This document shows, piece by piece, positions 38,126-46,597 of a stretch of 64,000 bases of DNA. This DNA is from Chloracidobacterium validum. Its GTDB lineage: Bacteria > Acidobacteriota > Blastocatellia > Chloracidobacteriales > Chloracidobacteriaceae. Position numbers and translations under genes: made by a program. The stretch lies in assembly GCF_018304825.1 (NCBI RefSeq), contig NZ_CP072648.1:169501-233500 (forward strand), written 5' to 3'. The notes beneath the pieces were generated by a model. That model made no database searches, was not told where the DNA came from, and was given only the letters and a program-made list of their open reading frames with translations. Positions within the stretch are counted from its first letter, which is position 1. Every line of letters begins with the position of its first letter.

Positions 38126-39560
38126 TCGTCCGTACCTGTTCTATGAACTGACCAACGCCATCTGCTCGACGTGCTACCGCAAGGTCGAAGCCAAGATTGT
38201 CATCGAAGGCGAGCGCGTCTTCATGCACAAGTTCTGTCCCACGCACGGACGCGAACGGGTGCTGATTTCAACCGACGCCGCCTTCTACAAGCAGCAGCGC
38301 CACTTTTTGAAACCCGGCCAGCTCGTCAAGCAGTTCAACACGCCGATTCGCTACGGCTGTCCCTACGACTGCGGCATCTGCCCCGACCACGAACAGCATG
38401 GCTGCCTGACGATTGTGGAGATCACCGACCACTGCAACTTGACCTGTCCGGTGTGCTATGCCGACTCCGGGCCGCACCGGCCGGCCTACCGCAGCCTGGA
38501 GCAGGTGGCGTTCATGCTCGATTGTGTCGTCCGCAACGAAGGCGAGCCGGACATCGTGCAAATCAGCGGCGGCGAGCCAACGCTCCACCCGGCGTTCTTT
38601 GAGATTCTCGATGCCGCCCGCCGCCGTCCCATCAAGCACCTGATGGTCAACACCAACGGCATTCGCCTCGCCCAGGATGAAGCCTTTGTCGAACGGCTGG
38701 CCGGCTACATGCCGGGTTTTGAGGTGTACTTGCAGTTCGACTCGCTGCGCCCAGAGGTCCTGCGTGACTTGCGCGGCATGGATTTGCGGACCGTCCATGA
38801 CCGCGCGCTCGAACGCCTCGACCGGTTCAACATTTCCACCACGCTGGTCGTCACGCTCAAAAAAGGCCTCAACGACGATGAAATCGGCGCGATCGTCAAC
38901 GTTGCCCTACAGTACAAGTGCGTCCGGGGCGTGACCTTGCAGCCCATCCAGGTTGCCGGGCGAACCGAACGGGTTGACCCAGCCCGCGACCGCCTCACGC
39001 TGGGCGAAGTGCGCCAGCAACTGCTCCGGCAGGTGCCGTGGCTCAAGCCGGCGGATGTCCTGCCCGTGCCGTGCCATCCTGACTGTCTGGCGATGGCCTA
39101 CGCGCTCAAGCTCGGCGGCGAAGTCATTCCGCTGACCGGCCTGATTGATCCCCAACTGCTGCTCGATGGCGAAGGCAACACGATTACCTACGAGCGCCAA
39201 CCGGCGTTTCGGGAGCACTTGTTCAAGACCTTCTCAACCGGGCATGCGCCGGCATCGCAGGCGCTTTCGCTGAAACAGTTGCTGTGCTGCCTGCCGTTGG
39301 TCGGCGTCCCGGAAACACTCACCTATGAAAATGTTTTCCGGTTGCTTATCGTGCAGTTCATGGATGCCTACAACCTCGACATCCGCTCGGTGAAGCGGTC
39401 GTGCGTCCACATCGTTCACCCGGACGGGCGGATCATCCCGTTCGATACCTTCAACCTGTTTTACCGCGATGAACGGGAAGCACGGCTGGTGGCGCTGCGC
39501 CGCGGCGTGCTTCCCGACGCGGCAGCACTGCCGGATACCCCATCAGCCGAATATGTCTAG
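38118..39560 (+). CDS. Radical SAM protein of the Tes/MJ0619 (lipid or pterin) type
   Basis: A 480-residue enzyme starting at GTG 38118, with AAGGAGG 8 nt upstream. An N-terminal Cys-rich region (CSTCYRKVEAK, CPTHG) precedes GCPYDCGICPDHEQHGC and the radical-SAM cluster CNLTCPVCYA near residue 105. QISGGEPTLHP follows. This Cys arrangement is that of archaeal tetraether-lipid synthase (Tes) and MJ0619-type proteins. Tes joins lipid tails by C-C bonds; acidobacteria make membrane-spanning iso-diabolic acids, so a similar role is possible, but the true substrate is not known. It is coupled to the Lgt-like gene and to the thioesterase gene. Confidence 0.85.
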   Translation: MADRPYLFYELTNAICSTCYRKVEAKIVIEGERVFMHKFCPTHGRERVLISTDAAFYKQQRHFLKPGQLVKQFNTPIRYGCPYDCGICPDHEQHGCLTIVEITDHCNLTCPVCYADSGPHRPAYRSLEQVAFMLDCVVRNEGEPDIVQISGGEPTLHPAFFEILDAARRRPIKHLMVNTNGIRLAQDEAFVERLAGYMPGFEVYLQFDSLRPEVLRDLRGMDLRTVHDRALERLDRFNISTTLVVTLKKGLNDDEIGAIVNVALQYKCVRGVTLQPIQVAGRTERVDPARDRLTLGEVRQQLLRQVPWLKPADVLPVPCHPDCLAMAYALKLGGEVIPLTGLIDPQLLLDGEGNTITYERQPAFREHLFKTFSTGHAPASQALSLKQLLCCLPLVGVPETLTYENVFRLLIVQFMDAYNLDIRSVKRSCVHIVHPDGRIIPFDTFNLFYRDEREARLVALRRGVLPDAAALPDTPSAEYV

Positions 39561-40014
39561 TGTCCGTGGCTTGCCGATGCCTGAAGACGCGGCGGCGGTC
39601 GTGTCGCCCGTTCGCGTCCGATACGCTGAAACCGACCAGATGGGCGTGGTCTATCACGCCAACTACTTGGTTTGGATGGAAATCGGTCGCACCGATTACT
39701 GCCGCGCCTGCGGAGCCGCCTACCGCGAGCTGGAAGCTGCCGGGTTGCGGCTCGTGGTCGCCGCAGCGCAGGTGCGCTACCACGCGCCCGCCCGCTACGA
39801 TGACGACCTCTGCGTTGTCACGCGCCTGGTGGCGCTGCGCTCGCGGCAGGTAACTTTTGCCTACGAAATTTGGCGAACTGCCGACGGCACGCGCCTGGTG
39901 ACAGGTGAAACCACGCACTTGCCAACCGATCCCCACGGACGCATCATCCGCTTGCCGCCAAGCGTGCAAGCCGCCTTGGCGTCCAAACTCGCGCCCGGCC
40001 ATGGAGGCGACTAG
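39553..40014 (+). CDS. 4HBT/YbgC-type acyl-CoA thioesterase
   Basis: A 153-residue hot-dog-fold protein. VRVRYAETDQMGVVYHANYLVWMEIGRTDYCR holds the catalytic Asp of the 4-hydroxybenzoyl-CoA thioesterase family (xxDxMGHxxNxxYxxWxExGR). The later half has RYHAPARYDDDLCVVTRL, also typical. The start at ATG 39553 overlaps the radical SAM stop by 8 bp; ATG 39574 is an alternative. Context suggests it serves the same acyl-lipid pathway. Confidence 0.87.
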   Translation: MSSVRGLPMPEDAAAVVSPVRVRYAETDQMGVVYHANYLVWMEIGRTDYCRACGAAYRELEAAGLRLVVAAAQVRYHAPARYDDDLCVVTRLVALRSRQVTFAYEIWRTADGTRLVTGETTHLPTDPHGRIIRLPPSVQAALASKLAPGHGGD

Positions 40015-40023
40015 TTTACTGCG

Positions 40024-40617
40024 ATGCTCAGCGAACGCTACGACGAAGCTCTCCTGTTTGCCCACCACCTTCACCGGCAACAGAAACGCAAAGGCGGCAC
40101 GACGCCGTACATTGCGCACCTGCTTTCGGTTTCGGCCCTTGTGCTGGAACACGGGGGAACGGAAGACCAGGCCATTGCCGCGCTGCTGCACGATGCCGTG
40201 GAAGACCAGGGCGGCGATGCGACCCGCCAGGAAATCCGGCGGCGCTTTGGCGCACAGGTGGCCGCCATCGTGGATGACTGCACCGACAGCGACCAAATCC
40301 CCAAGCCGCCGTGGCGCGCGCGCAAGGAAGCCTATCTGGCACACCTCCGTACTCGTCCGGCCACCTCACGCCTGGTGTCGCTAGCCGACAAGGTTCACAA
40401 CGCGCGCGCCATTCTGGCCGACTACCGGGTGGTCGGTGAAGCCCTGTGGTCGCGCTTTGAGGGACGGCGCGACGGCACGTTGTGGTACTACCGGACGCTG
40501 GTCGAAGTCTTTGCCGGCAGTCAGCCAGCGGCGCTGGTCAATGAACTCGAACGCACGGTCAGGGAACTGGAACATCTGGCATCGTCCACAGCGCCCCAAG
40601 CCGAACCTCGGCCCTGA
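40024..40617 (+). CDS. HD-domain protein similar to (p)ppGpp hydrolases (SpoT/Mesh1 type)
   Basis: A 197-residue protein. The HD pattern matches the hydrolase half of RelA/SpoT: FAHHLHRQQKRKGGTTPYIAHLLSVS, IAALLHDAVEDQGG (the HD pair), FGAQVAAIVDDCTDSD, and LVSLADKVHNARAI. There is no synthetase or TGS/ACT domain, so it is a stand-alone hydrolase-type protein of small alarmone hydrolase size. It starts 10 bp after the thioesterase and 10 bp before the carotenoid oxygenase, all on one strand. Confidence 0.85.
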   Translation: MLSERYDEALLFAHHLHRQQKRKGGTTPYIAHLLSVSALVLEHGGTEDQAIAALLHDAVEDQGGDATRQEIRRRFGAQVAAIVDDCTDSDQIPKPPWRARKEAYLAHLRTRPATSRLVSLADKVHNARAILADYRVVGEALWSRFEGRRDGTLWYYRTLVEVFAGSQPAALVNELERTVRELEHLASSTAPQAEPRP

Positions 40618-40626
40618 GAACACACC

Positions 40627-42096
40627 ATGGCTGCTCCCGCTCCACAACCAGAAACCCGGCGTTGGAACCGCGACGACTGGGTACGCGGCTACACGTCGCT
40701 CACCGAAGAACGCGATTACTGGATTGACGACATCGAAGGAACGCTGCCGCCTGATCTGCGCGGCACGCTCTACCGAAACGGCCCAGGACTGCTCGAACGG
40801 GGTGGACAGTCTGTCCAGCACCCTTTCGACGGCGACGGCATGGTCTGCGTGTTTGACTTCACCGGCGATGGGCGCGTGCGGTTTCGGAACCGGTACGTCC
40901 AGACCAAGGGTTTCGTTGCCGAGTCCAAGGCCGGACGGTTCTTGCAGCGGGGCGTGTTTGGGACGCAAAAACCCGGCGGCTGGCTGGCCAATGCGTTTGA
41001 CCTTCAGGCCAAAAACATTGCCAACACGAATGTCGCCTACGCGCCCAAAAAGCTGCTGGCGCTTTGGGAAGGCGGTAAGCCATACGCGCTGGATCCACAA
41101 ACCTTGGAGACGCTTGGTGAAGATGACTTGGGTGGTGCTCTGGCTGGCAGCGCCAACTTTGCGGCGCACCCACGCTACGACCGCCGAACGGGGCAGATGG
41201 TCAACTTTGGCATCCAGCCGGGGCTTTCTTCCACGGTGACGCTCTACACGCTCGATGCCGACCTGGAGGTGACGGCACAGCATCGGTGGGAAGTGCCGGG
41301 CTTTGCGTTCATCCACGATTTTGCGCTGACCGATGACTACGCCGTGTTTTTTCAGAACCCGGTCACGGTCAATCCCCTGCCGTACTGGTTCGGCTTCCGG
41401 GGCGCGGCTGAATGCCTGGTCTTTCAAGCCAGTCGCCCGACGAAGATTCACCTGCTGCCGCGCGCCGGCGGGCGGATGCGCACCTATGAAACCGACGCCT
41501 GTTTTGTGTTCCACCACGTCAACGCGCACCTGGCGGATGACATCCTGACCGTGGATTCGATTGCCTATGAAACCTTCCCGTCGCTTGAGCCGGGGACAAT
41601 GTATCGGCAGGTTGAGATTGAAAAGATCGCGGCTTCGCAGCTTTTCCGCTTCACAGTCAACCTGGCGACTGGTGAAACCAAGCGCGAACGTTTGATGGAA
41701 CGCGCCGTGGAGTTTCCGAGCGTCCATCCCAAGCGCGTGGGGCAGCCGCATCGGTGGGCCTTTATGGCCATGGCGGACGCGCCGACCGGCAATGCGCCGC
41801 TCCAGGGCGTTTTGGCCTACGACACGAAGACCGGCACAGCTCAGACCTACAGCTTTGCGCCGAAGGGGTATGTCGGCGAACCAGTCTTCGTCCCGAAGCC
41901 CGGCGTGGCGGAAGACCAAGTAGAAGAAAATGCCGGTTACTTGCTCCAGATGGTGTTCGATGCGCCGCGCGCGACCAGCAGCCTGGCCGTCTTCGATGCC
42001 CAGAACCTTGCCAACGGGCCGCTGGCGCGACTGCATCTGCGGGACATCGTCCCCTATGGCCTGCACGGTCAGTTTGTCCCGGCACGCAACCCCTGA
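40627..42096 (+). CDS. Carotenoid cleavage oxygenase (RPE65/CCD family)
   Basis: A 489-residue non-haem iron dioxygenase-like protein. The family start TLYRNGPGLLERGG and PFDGDGMVCVF are present, as are the four iron-binding His segments: FAAHPRYD, FAFIHDFALTDDY, CFVFHHVNAHL and YGLHGQFVP. Together these predict a seven-bladed propeller with intact iron site. It probably cleaves a carotenoid or apocarotenoid double bond to aldehydes; exact substrate is unknown. The gene ends 17 bp before the convergent sigma factor. Confidence 0.92.
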   Translation: MAAPAPQPETRRWNRDDWVRGYTSLTEERDYWIDDIEGTLPPDLRGTLYRNGPGLLERGGQSVQHPFDGDGMVCVFDFTGDGRVRFRNRYVQTKGFVAESKAGRFLQRGVFGTQKPGGWLANAFDLQAKNIANTNVAYAPKKLLALWEGGKPYALDPQTLETLGEDDLGGALAGSANFAAHPRYDRRTGQMVNFGIQPGLSSTVTLYTLDADLEVTAQHRWEVPGFAFIHDFALTDDYAVFFQNPVTVNPLPYWFGFRGAAECLVFQASRPTKIHLLPRAGGRMRTYETDACFVFHHVNAHLADDILTVDSIAYETFPSLEPGTMYRQVEIEKIAASQLFRFTVNLATGETKRERLMERAVEFPSVHPKRVGQPHRWAFMAMADAPTGNAPLQGVLAYDTKTGTAQTYSFAPKGYVGEPVFVPKPGVAEDQVEENAGYLLQMVFDAPRATSSLAVFDAQNLANGPLARLHLRDIVPYGLHGQFVPARNP

Positions 42097-42113
42097 CGAG
42101 TCCAGAACGACCG

Positions 42114-43700
42114 TCACGCTTCGTCGTCGCCCTCCAGGAACTGGCGTAGCGCGCGACTGCGAGCCGGGTGCCGTAGTTTGCGCATGGCGTCTGCCTCGAT
42201 GCGCCGGACGCTGTCCCGCGGGAGCGCAAAAAACTGGGCGACTTCTTCAAGGGTGTAAGCTCTCCCATCCCGGTCTAGCCCAAAGCGCATCCGCAGCACC
42301 TTTTCTTCACGGGCATTGAGGGATTGGAGCGCCGCGTCGAGGTCTTGCCGGAGCTGTCTCCGCGCCGCATCGTCGAGCGGATTGGCCGCATGGGCGTCCG
42401 CGATGAAATCGCCAAGGGTGGTCTCTTCCTCGTCGCCAACCGGTGTTTCAAGGCTCACCGGTGGCTGCGCCAGCCGAAGCAGAGACTGGACTTTTTCGAG
42501 CGAAAACCCCAGCGCCTGGGCCAGTTCGGTCTGGTTGGGTTCACGGTGAAGCTGGAGCGTCAAACGGTGCATGGCCTCCAGCATTTGGGTGAGTTCGGCG
42601 CGAACGGCGGCTGGCAAGCGGATGAGGCGCGGCTGTTCACTGAGCGCCTGCGCCATGGCGCGCCGAATCCACCAGGTGGCATAGGAAGCGAAGCGTTCAT
42701 TCCGTTGCCCGGTAAACCGCTCGGCCGCGCGCAACAGGCCCAGATTGCCCTCTTGAATCAAATCGGTCAGGTTCAATCCCCGGTGGTTATAGTGCCTGGC
42801 GACGGACACGACCAGCCGCAGGTTGGTTTCGACCAGCCGTTGGCGTGCCGCAGTTGCCCGGTCGAAGGCTTGCCGCGCGCCCTGCAACCACTGTCTGACG
42901 ACCTCTGGCGTTGCCGCGACGACCAACCAGGGGGAAGCGGCGCGGTGCGCTTGTTCAAGCTTTTCGAGCAGCGCAACGTAGCCCACGCGCGACAGGGGCA
43001 GCCGTTGAACCAGGCGCGCCAAGTCAATTCGCGCCCGCGCCAAGCGCCGCCGCTGCCAAGCCGCCGCCGCTGGAACGTCCTGCACGGCGGCCAAACTGGC
43101 GTGCTCCTGCTGTACGGTTTCAAGGGCTGCGCGAAGCTGCGCTACCGCGTCTGGCCAGGCCACGAGTGGCGCGGTTTCAGTTGCCGGCGCACTGTCGGTC
43201 TGTGAGTCCTTGTCAGTCGGCGGCGTCCGCGGATCAAACCACACGGACGCACTGCCCGTTGAATCCTCGGCTTCGGCTTGCTGGAGAACCTGTCCGGCCG
43301 CGGCGGGAATGCGCGTCAGAAGCTTGCGAAACCTGGCATCGGCGCGCTTCAGCCCGGCGAGCAGCGCCGCTTCGTCTTCGGCGGACAGCTTGGCAATGCG
43401 GCCCATGTCTTGCAGGTATGGGCGCAACGGGTCTTCAAAAAACGCCGTTGGCGAAGCCGGCCCAGGTGGCGCCGGCGGGGCTTCACGCGCCGGTGAGGCA
43501 GCGGTTCGTGATGGGCGTTCGTGTTCTTCTCCGACGCGGACGCCACGCTGTTCCAAGGTCGCCAGCAGGTCTTCAATCAGCGCCACATCGGTGATGCGCG
43601 GCGGCAAGAGCGCGTTGAGTTCATCGAACGATAGAAAGGCCTTGCCGCGCGCTGCCCCGGCGATCCGTGCCAGAATGTCGTCGGTGTTGCCGTCCATCAT
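42114..43700 (-). CDS. Sigma-70-family RNA polymerase sigma factor, RpoD-like but divergent
   Basis: A 528-residue sigma factor. Region 1.1-like sequence is present (FDELNALLPPRITDVALIED), then region 1.2 (DPLRPYLQDMGRIAKLSAEDEAALL), a ~150-residue spacer, region 2 (LVETNLRLVVSVARHYNHRG, YATWWIRRAMAQ), regions 3 and 4 (TLEEVAQFFALPRDSVRRIEAD, MRKLRHPARS). Compared with E. coli sigma-70, the -10 contacts Gln437 and Thr440 are Arg and Ala, and the -35 helix has TRERIRQIE changed to PRDSVRRIE. So this may not be the housekeeping factor, despite lying 4 bp overlapped behind dnaG as in the rpsU-dnaG-rpoD arrangement. Confidence 0.87.
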   Translation of the reverse strand: MMDGNTDDILARIAGAARGKAFLSFDELNALLPPRITDVALIEDLLATLEQRGVRVGEEHERPSRTAASPAREAPPAPPGPASPTAFFEDPLRPYLQDMGRIAKLSAEDEAALLAGLKRADARFRKLLTRIPAAAGQVLQQAEAEDSTGSASVWFDPRTPPTDKDSQTDSAPATETAPLVAWPDAVAQLRAALETVQQEHASLAAVQDVPAAAAWQRRRLARARIDLARLVQRLPLSRVGYVALLEKLEQAHRAASPWLVVAATPEVVRQWLQGARQAFDRATAARQRLVETNLRLVVSVARHYNHRGLNLTDLIQEGNLGLLRAAERFTGQRNERFASYATWWIRRAMAQALSEQPRLIRLPAAVRAELTQMLEAMHRLTLQLHREPNQTELAQALGFSLEKVQSLLRLAQPPVSLETPVGDEEETTLGDFIADAHAANPLDDAARRQLRQDLDAALQSLNAREEKVLRMRFGLDRDGRAYTLEEVAQFFALPRDSVRRIEADAMRKLRHPARSRALRQFLEGDDEA

Positions 43701-45589
43701 CTTTGCTGCCGCTCCCGGAAGGCCGCCAACTGCGCGCGCTTGAGCTGCAATCGCTCGTGGGCATGGCGCAGGGCCAAGTCTCCATCATTCGGTTCAGTCT
43801 CTCGGACGCGCTGGTGGAGCGCGGCGCTCTGTCGCTCGATGTGCTGCTGCCGAAGCATGAGCAGCCCATCGTCCAACACGGCCCGGTAGCGGGCGGCCCT
43901 TTCTTCATCTTCCGGCGGCTCGGCGCGCAAGAGCAGTTCCGCCACGTAGTTTTCCATCTCCAGGTCGAGCGGCGTGGCGACGGTTGGCCCATCGGCAAAA
44001 AAAACGAATTGCCCGTGCGGGTCGGCCTGGGTTTCGGCCCGCTGCCACCGGGCGACGGCCGTGGCCAGGGCGGCATAGGTGAACGGCTCGCCGCGCTGGT
44101 AAACTTCCCGCACCGCCCGAAAAAACACGCGCCCCGGCAAGCCATCTATCAAGTCATCGCTCAACGCCGCAAAGGCCACGGCGCACAGTGGTGGATGCGC
44201 CAGCACCGCGCACAGCACGTCACGTTCGATCAGGGTGAGTTTGCCGGTGACTTCGATGGTTTCGGGCTGGATTTCCGCCCGTCGCTCACGGGCCGAGCGC
44301 CGCAGTTCATCCCGAATCAGCGCGGCGTCGAGCCGCAGCCGATCTGCCAGCCGTTCTGCCGCTAGGTCGCGCTCGATGGCATCGTTGATTTTGCTGATGT
44401 AGGGCAGCACAGCGTTGACTGCCTGCGCCTGCCCGGCCGGACGTGACACATCGTACTCAAACCGCGCCAAGTCGGTCAGGTACTCGATGAGCGGCTGCGA
44501 CTGCTTGAGCCGTTCGCGGTATTCGTCCGCGCCACGCACGCGGATGAAATCGTCCGGGTCTTTGCCTTCAGGGAGATACAGCACGTTGACGCGAAAGCCT
44601 TGTTCCAGGAACAGCTCGAAGCTGCGGCGGGTCGCGGCCTGGCCAGCGCGGTCGCTGTCGAAGTTGATGACGACCTTGGGCGTTTCGAGATAGCGCCGCA
44701 ACTGGCGTACTTGGGCTTCGGTGAGCGCCGTGCCGAGGGTCGCCACGACGTTGCGCACGCCGGATTGATACAGCCGCAGGAAGTCCATGTAGCCTTCTAC
44801 GACGATGGCAAAACCGGCGCGCCGGATGGCTTCCTTGGTCAAGTGCAGCCCGAAGAGGTGCTTGCCTTTGACGTACAGCGGCGTTTCGGGCGAGTTGAGG
44901 TACTTTGGCTCGCCATCCCCAAGCACGCGACCGCCAAAGGCGATGATGCGTCCCTGGGCGTCGGCAATGGGGAACATGATCCGTCCACGGAAACGGTCAT
45001 AATGGCCGGGGCTACCTTCCTTGAGCGTGACGAGTCCGCTGCGTTCGAGGTCTCCGGTGGTGGCGCCGTGTTCGCGCAGGAACCGGCTGAGTGATTCCCA
45101 CCGATCAGGCGCGTAGCCGATGCCCAGGGCCGCAGTGGTGGATTCGTAAACCTCGCGCTGGGCAAGGTAGTCACGGGCGGCATAGTGCTCTGGCAAGGCG
45201 AGTTGGTTCTGGAAAAACTGGGCGGCCAGGTCGTGCAGGCGCAGCAACCGCTCCCGCTCTTCAGCCTCCCGCGCGGTATCCGGCGCGACGGCGCGGGCTT
45301 CCGGTGGCGGCAAGCCGCAGGCTTCGGCCACCAGGCGGACGGCTTCGGCGAAGCTGACGCTTTCCATGCGCATGACAAACGAAAACACGTTGCCTCCCAC
45401 GCCACACCCAAAGCACTTGAAGACCTGCTTGCCGGGATGCACGTTGAAGCTCGGCGTTTTTTCGTGATGAAATGGGCAGCAGGCCAGGTAGTTCGCACCG
45501 CGCTTGCGTAGCGTGACATAGTTCGAGATCACGCGCACGATGTCGGCTTGAGCGCGAATATCATCTACGGTTTGACGGTCGAGCGGCAT
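43697..45589 (-). CDS. dnaG: DNA primase
   Basis: A 630-residue primase. The N-terminal zinc ribbon is CPFHHEKTPSFNVHPGKQVFK then CFGCG (CxxH...CxxC). The TOPRIM core follows: IVVEGYMDFLRLYQSG, ATLGTAL, VVINFDSDRAGQAA. The rest is a helicase-interaction-type C-terminus. Starting at ATG 45589, it synthesises RNA primers for replication. Its stop overlaps the sigma factor start by 4 bp. Confidence 0.96.
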   Translation of the reverse strand: MPLDRQTVDDIRAQADIVRVISNYVTLRKRGANYLACCPFHHEKTPSFNVHPGKQVFKCFGCGVGGNVFSFVMRMESVSFAEAVRLVAEACGLPPPEARAVAPDTAREAEERERLLRLHDLAAQFFQNQLALPEHYAARDYLAQREVYESTTAALGIGYAPDRWESLSRFLREHGATTGDLERSGLVTLKEGSPGHYDRFRGRIMFPIADAQGRIIAFGGRVLGDGEPKYLNSPETPLYVKGKHLFGLHLTKEAIRRAGFAIVVEGYMDFLRLYQSGVRNVVATLGTALTEAQVRQLRRYLETPKVVINFDSDRAGQAATRRSFELFLEQGFRVNVLYLPEGKDPDDFIRVRGADEYRERLKQSQPLIEYLTDLARFEYDVSRPAGQAQAVNAVLPYISKINDAIERDLAAERLADRLRLDAALIRDELRRSARERRAEIQPETIEVTGKLTLIERDVLCAVLAHPPLCAVAFAALSDDLIDGLPGRVFFRAVREVYQRGEPFTYAALATAVARWQRAETQADPHGQFVFFADGPTVATPLDLEMENYVAELLLRAEPPEDEERAARYRAVLDDGLLMLRQQHIERQSAALHQRVRETEPNDGDLALRHAHERLQLKRAQLAAFRERQQR

Positions 45590-45749
45590 GGCAGTGCGAT
45601 CGGTTTGAGCTGCCCATGGCTACTCCGCCAGTGGCGGAGATGCAAGCCTCTCCGTCCGGTTCCGGCAACCGGTTGGTGGGCCGGATTGACCGGCGCGCGC
45701 GGGCTTGCCCTTGTCAGATGGATTGGGCTTGGCTACAAGGCACAACGTC

Positions 45750-46580
45750 ATGAAGGACCTCACGCTCACGGTCACTGAAAACCGCACTTTTGGCAGCTAT
45801 GGTCACTTGACACTGGTGACGGAGGAAAAAATTGCCTTTACGCCAGGGCAATTCGCCATGCTCAAGCCGGCCGGCGCGCTCGAACCTCTCTGGCGGCGCG
45901 CCATGGCCATCTATCGCGTCCGCGCAACGACCCAAGCTGCCGTGTCAGGCAGTCAACTCGAGTTCATGTACCAAGTTTTCGGGCGCGGCACGCAGTCCCT
46001 ACAACGCTTGCACGCCGGCGATGCGGTGCGCGCCCTGCTCCCGCTCGGCAAAGCGTTCGACACGGCGCCGGTGGCCGTCGGGGGACGCGAGGCCTTGCTG
46101 GTCGCCGGCGGTGTGGGCAGCGCCGCCTTGCTAGCCCTGGCCGAACGACTCAAGCGGGAACAGGTACCAACCCGGCTTTTTCTCGGTGGGCGCTCGCGGG
46201 TGGATTTGATCGGGCTGGAAGATTTCACGGCGCTGGGGGTGCCGGTTCATGTGGCGACGAATGACGGCTCGCAGGGCGTGACCGGGTTCGTCACCGTGCC
46301 GTTTGAGCGGTTTTTGCGCGAGCATCAGGCGGACGTTCGCGCCGGAAAGTTCGTGGTCTATGCCTGTGGACCGCATCCGATGTTGGCCCGGGTGGCAGCG
46401 CTGACGGCCGGGGCCTGCCTTCTCACCTACGTTTCCGTTGAAGAGCGGATGGCCTGTGGCTTTGGCGTCTGTGTTGGTTGCGTGGTGGCCGTGCAAAGCC
46501 AGGCGGGCGACGGCGATTACCGGCGGGCCTGTGTCGAGGGCCCGGTCTTTCGGGCCGATGAACTCAACTGGACGGCGTAG
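45750..46580 (+). CDS. PyrK-like FAD/[2Fe-2S] electron-transfer subunit
   Basis: A 276-residue flavodoxin-reductase-like protein starting at MKDLTL; the frame is open further upstream. FAD binding: FTPGQFAMLKP and RRAMAIYRV. NAD(P) fold: LLVAGGVGSAALLALAE and VVYACGPHPMLARVA. The C-terminal cluster cysteines are in MACGFGVCVGCVVAV and YRRACVEGPVF, as in dihydroorotate dehydrogenase electron-transfer subunits. No pyrD is adjacent, so the partner oxidoreductase cannot be named. Confidence 0.8.
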   Translation: MKDLTLTVTENRTFGSYGHLTLVTEEKIAFTPGQFAMLKPAGALEPLWRRAMAIYRVRATTQAAVSGSQLEFMYQVFGRGTQSLQRLHAGDAVRALLPLGKAFDTAPVAVGGREALLVAGGVGSAALLALAERLKREQVPTRLFLGGRSRVDLIGLEDFTALGVPVHVATNDGSQGVTGFVTVPFERFLREHQADVRAGKFVVYACGPHPMLARVAALTAGACLLTYVSVEERMACGFGVCVGCVVAVQSQAGDGDYRRACVEGPVFRADELNWTA

Positions 46581-46597
46581 GGCGTCCGCCTGGTGGC

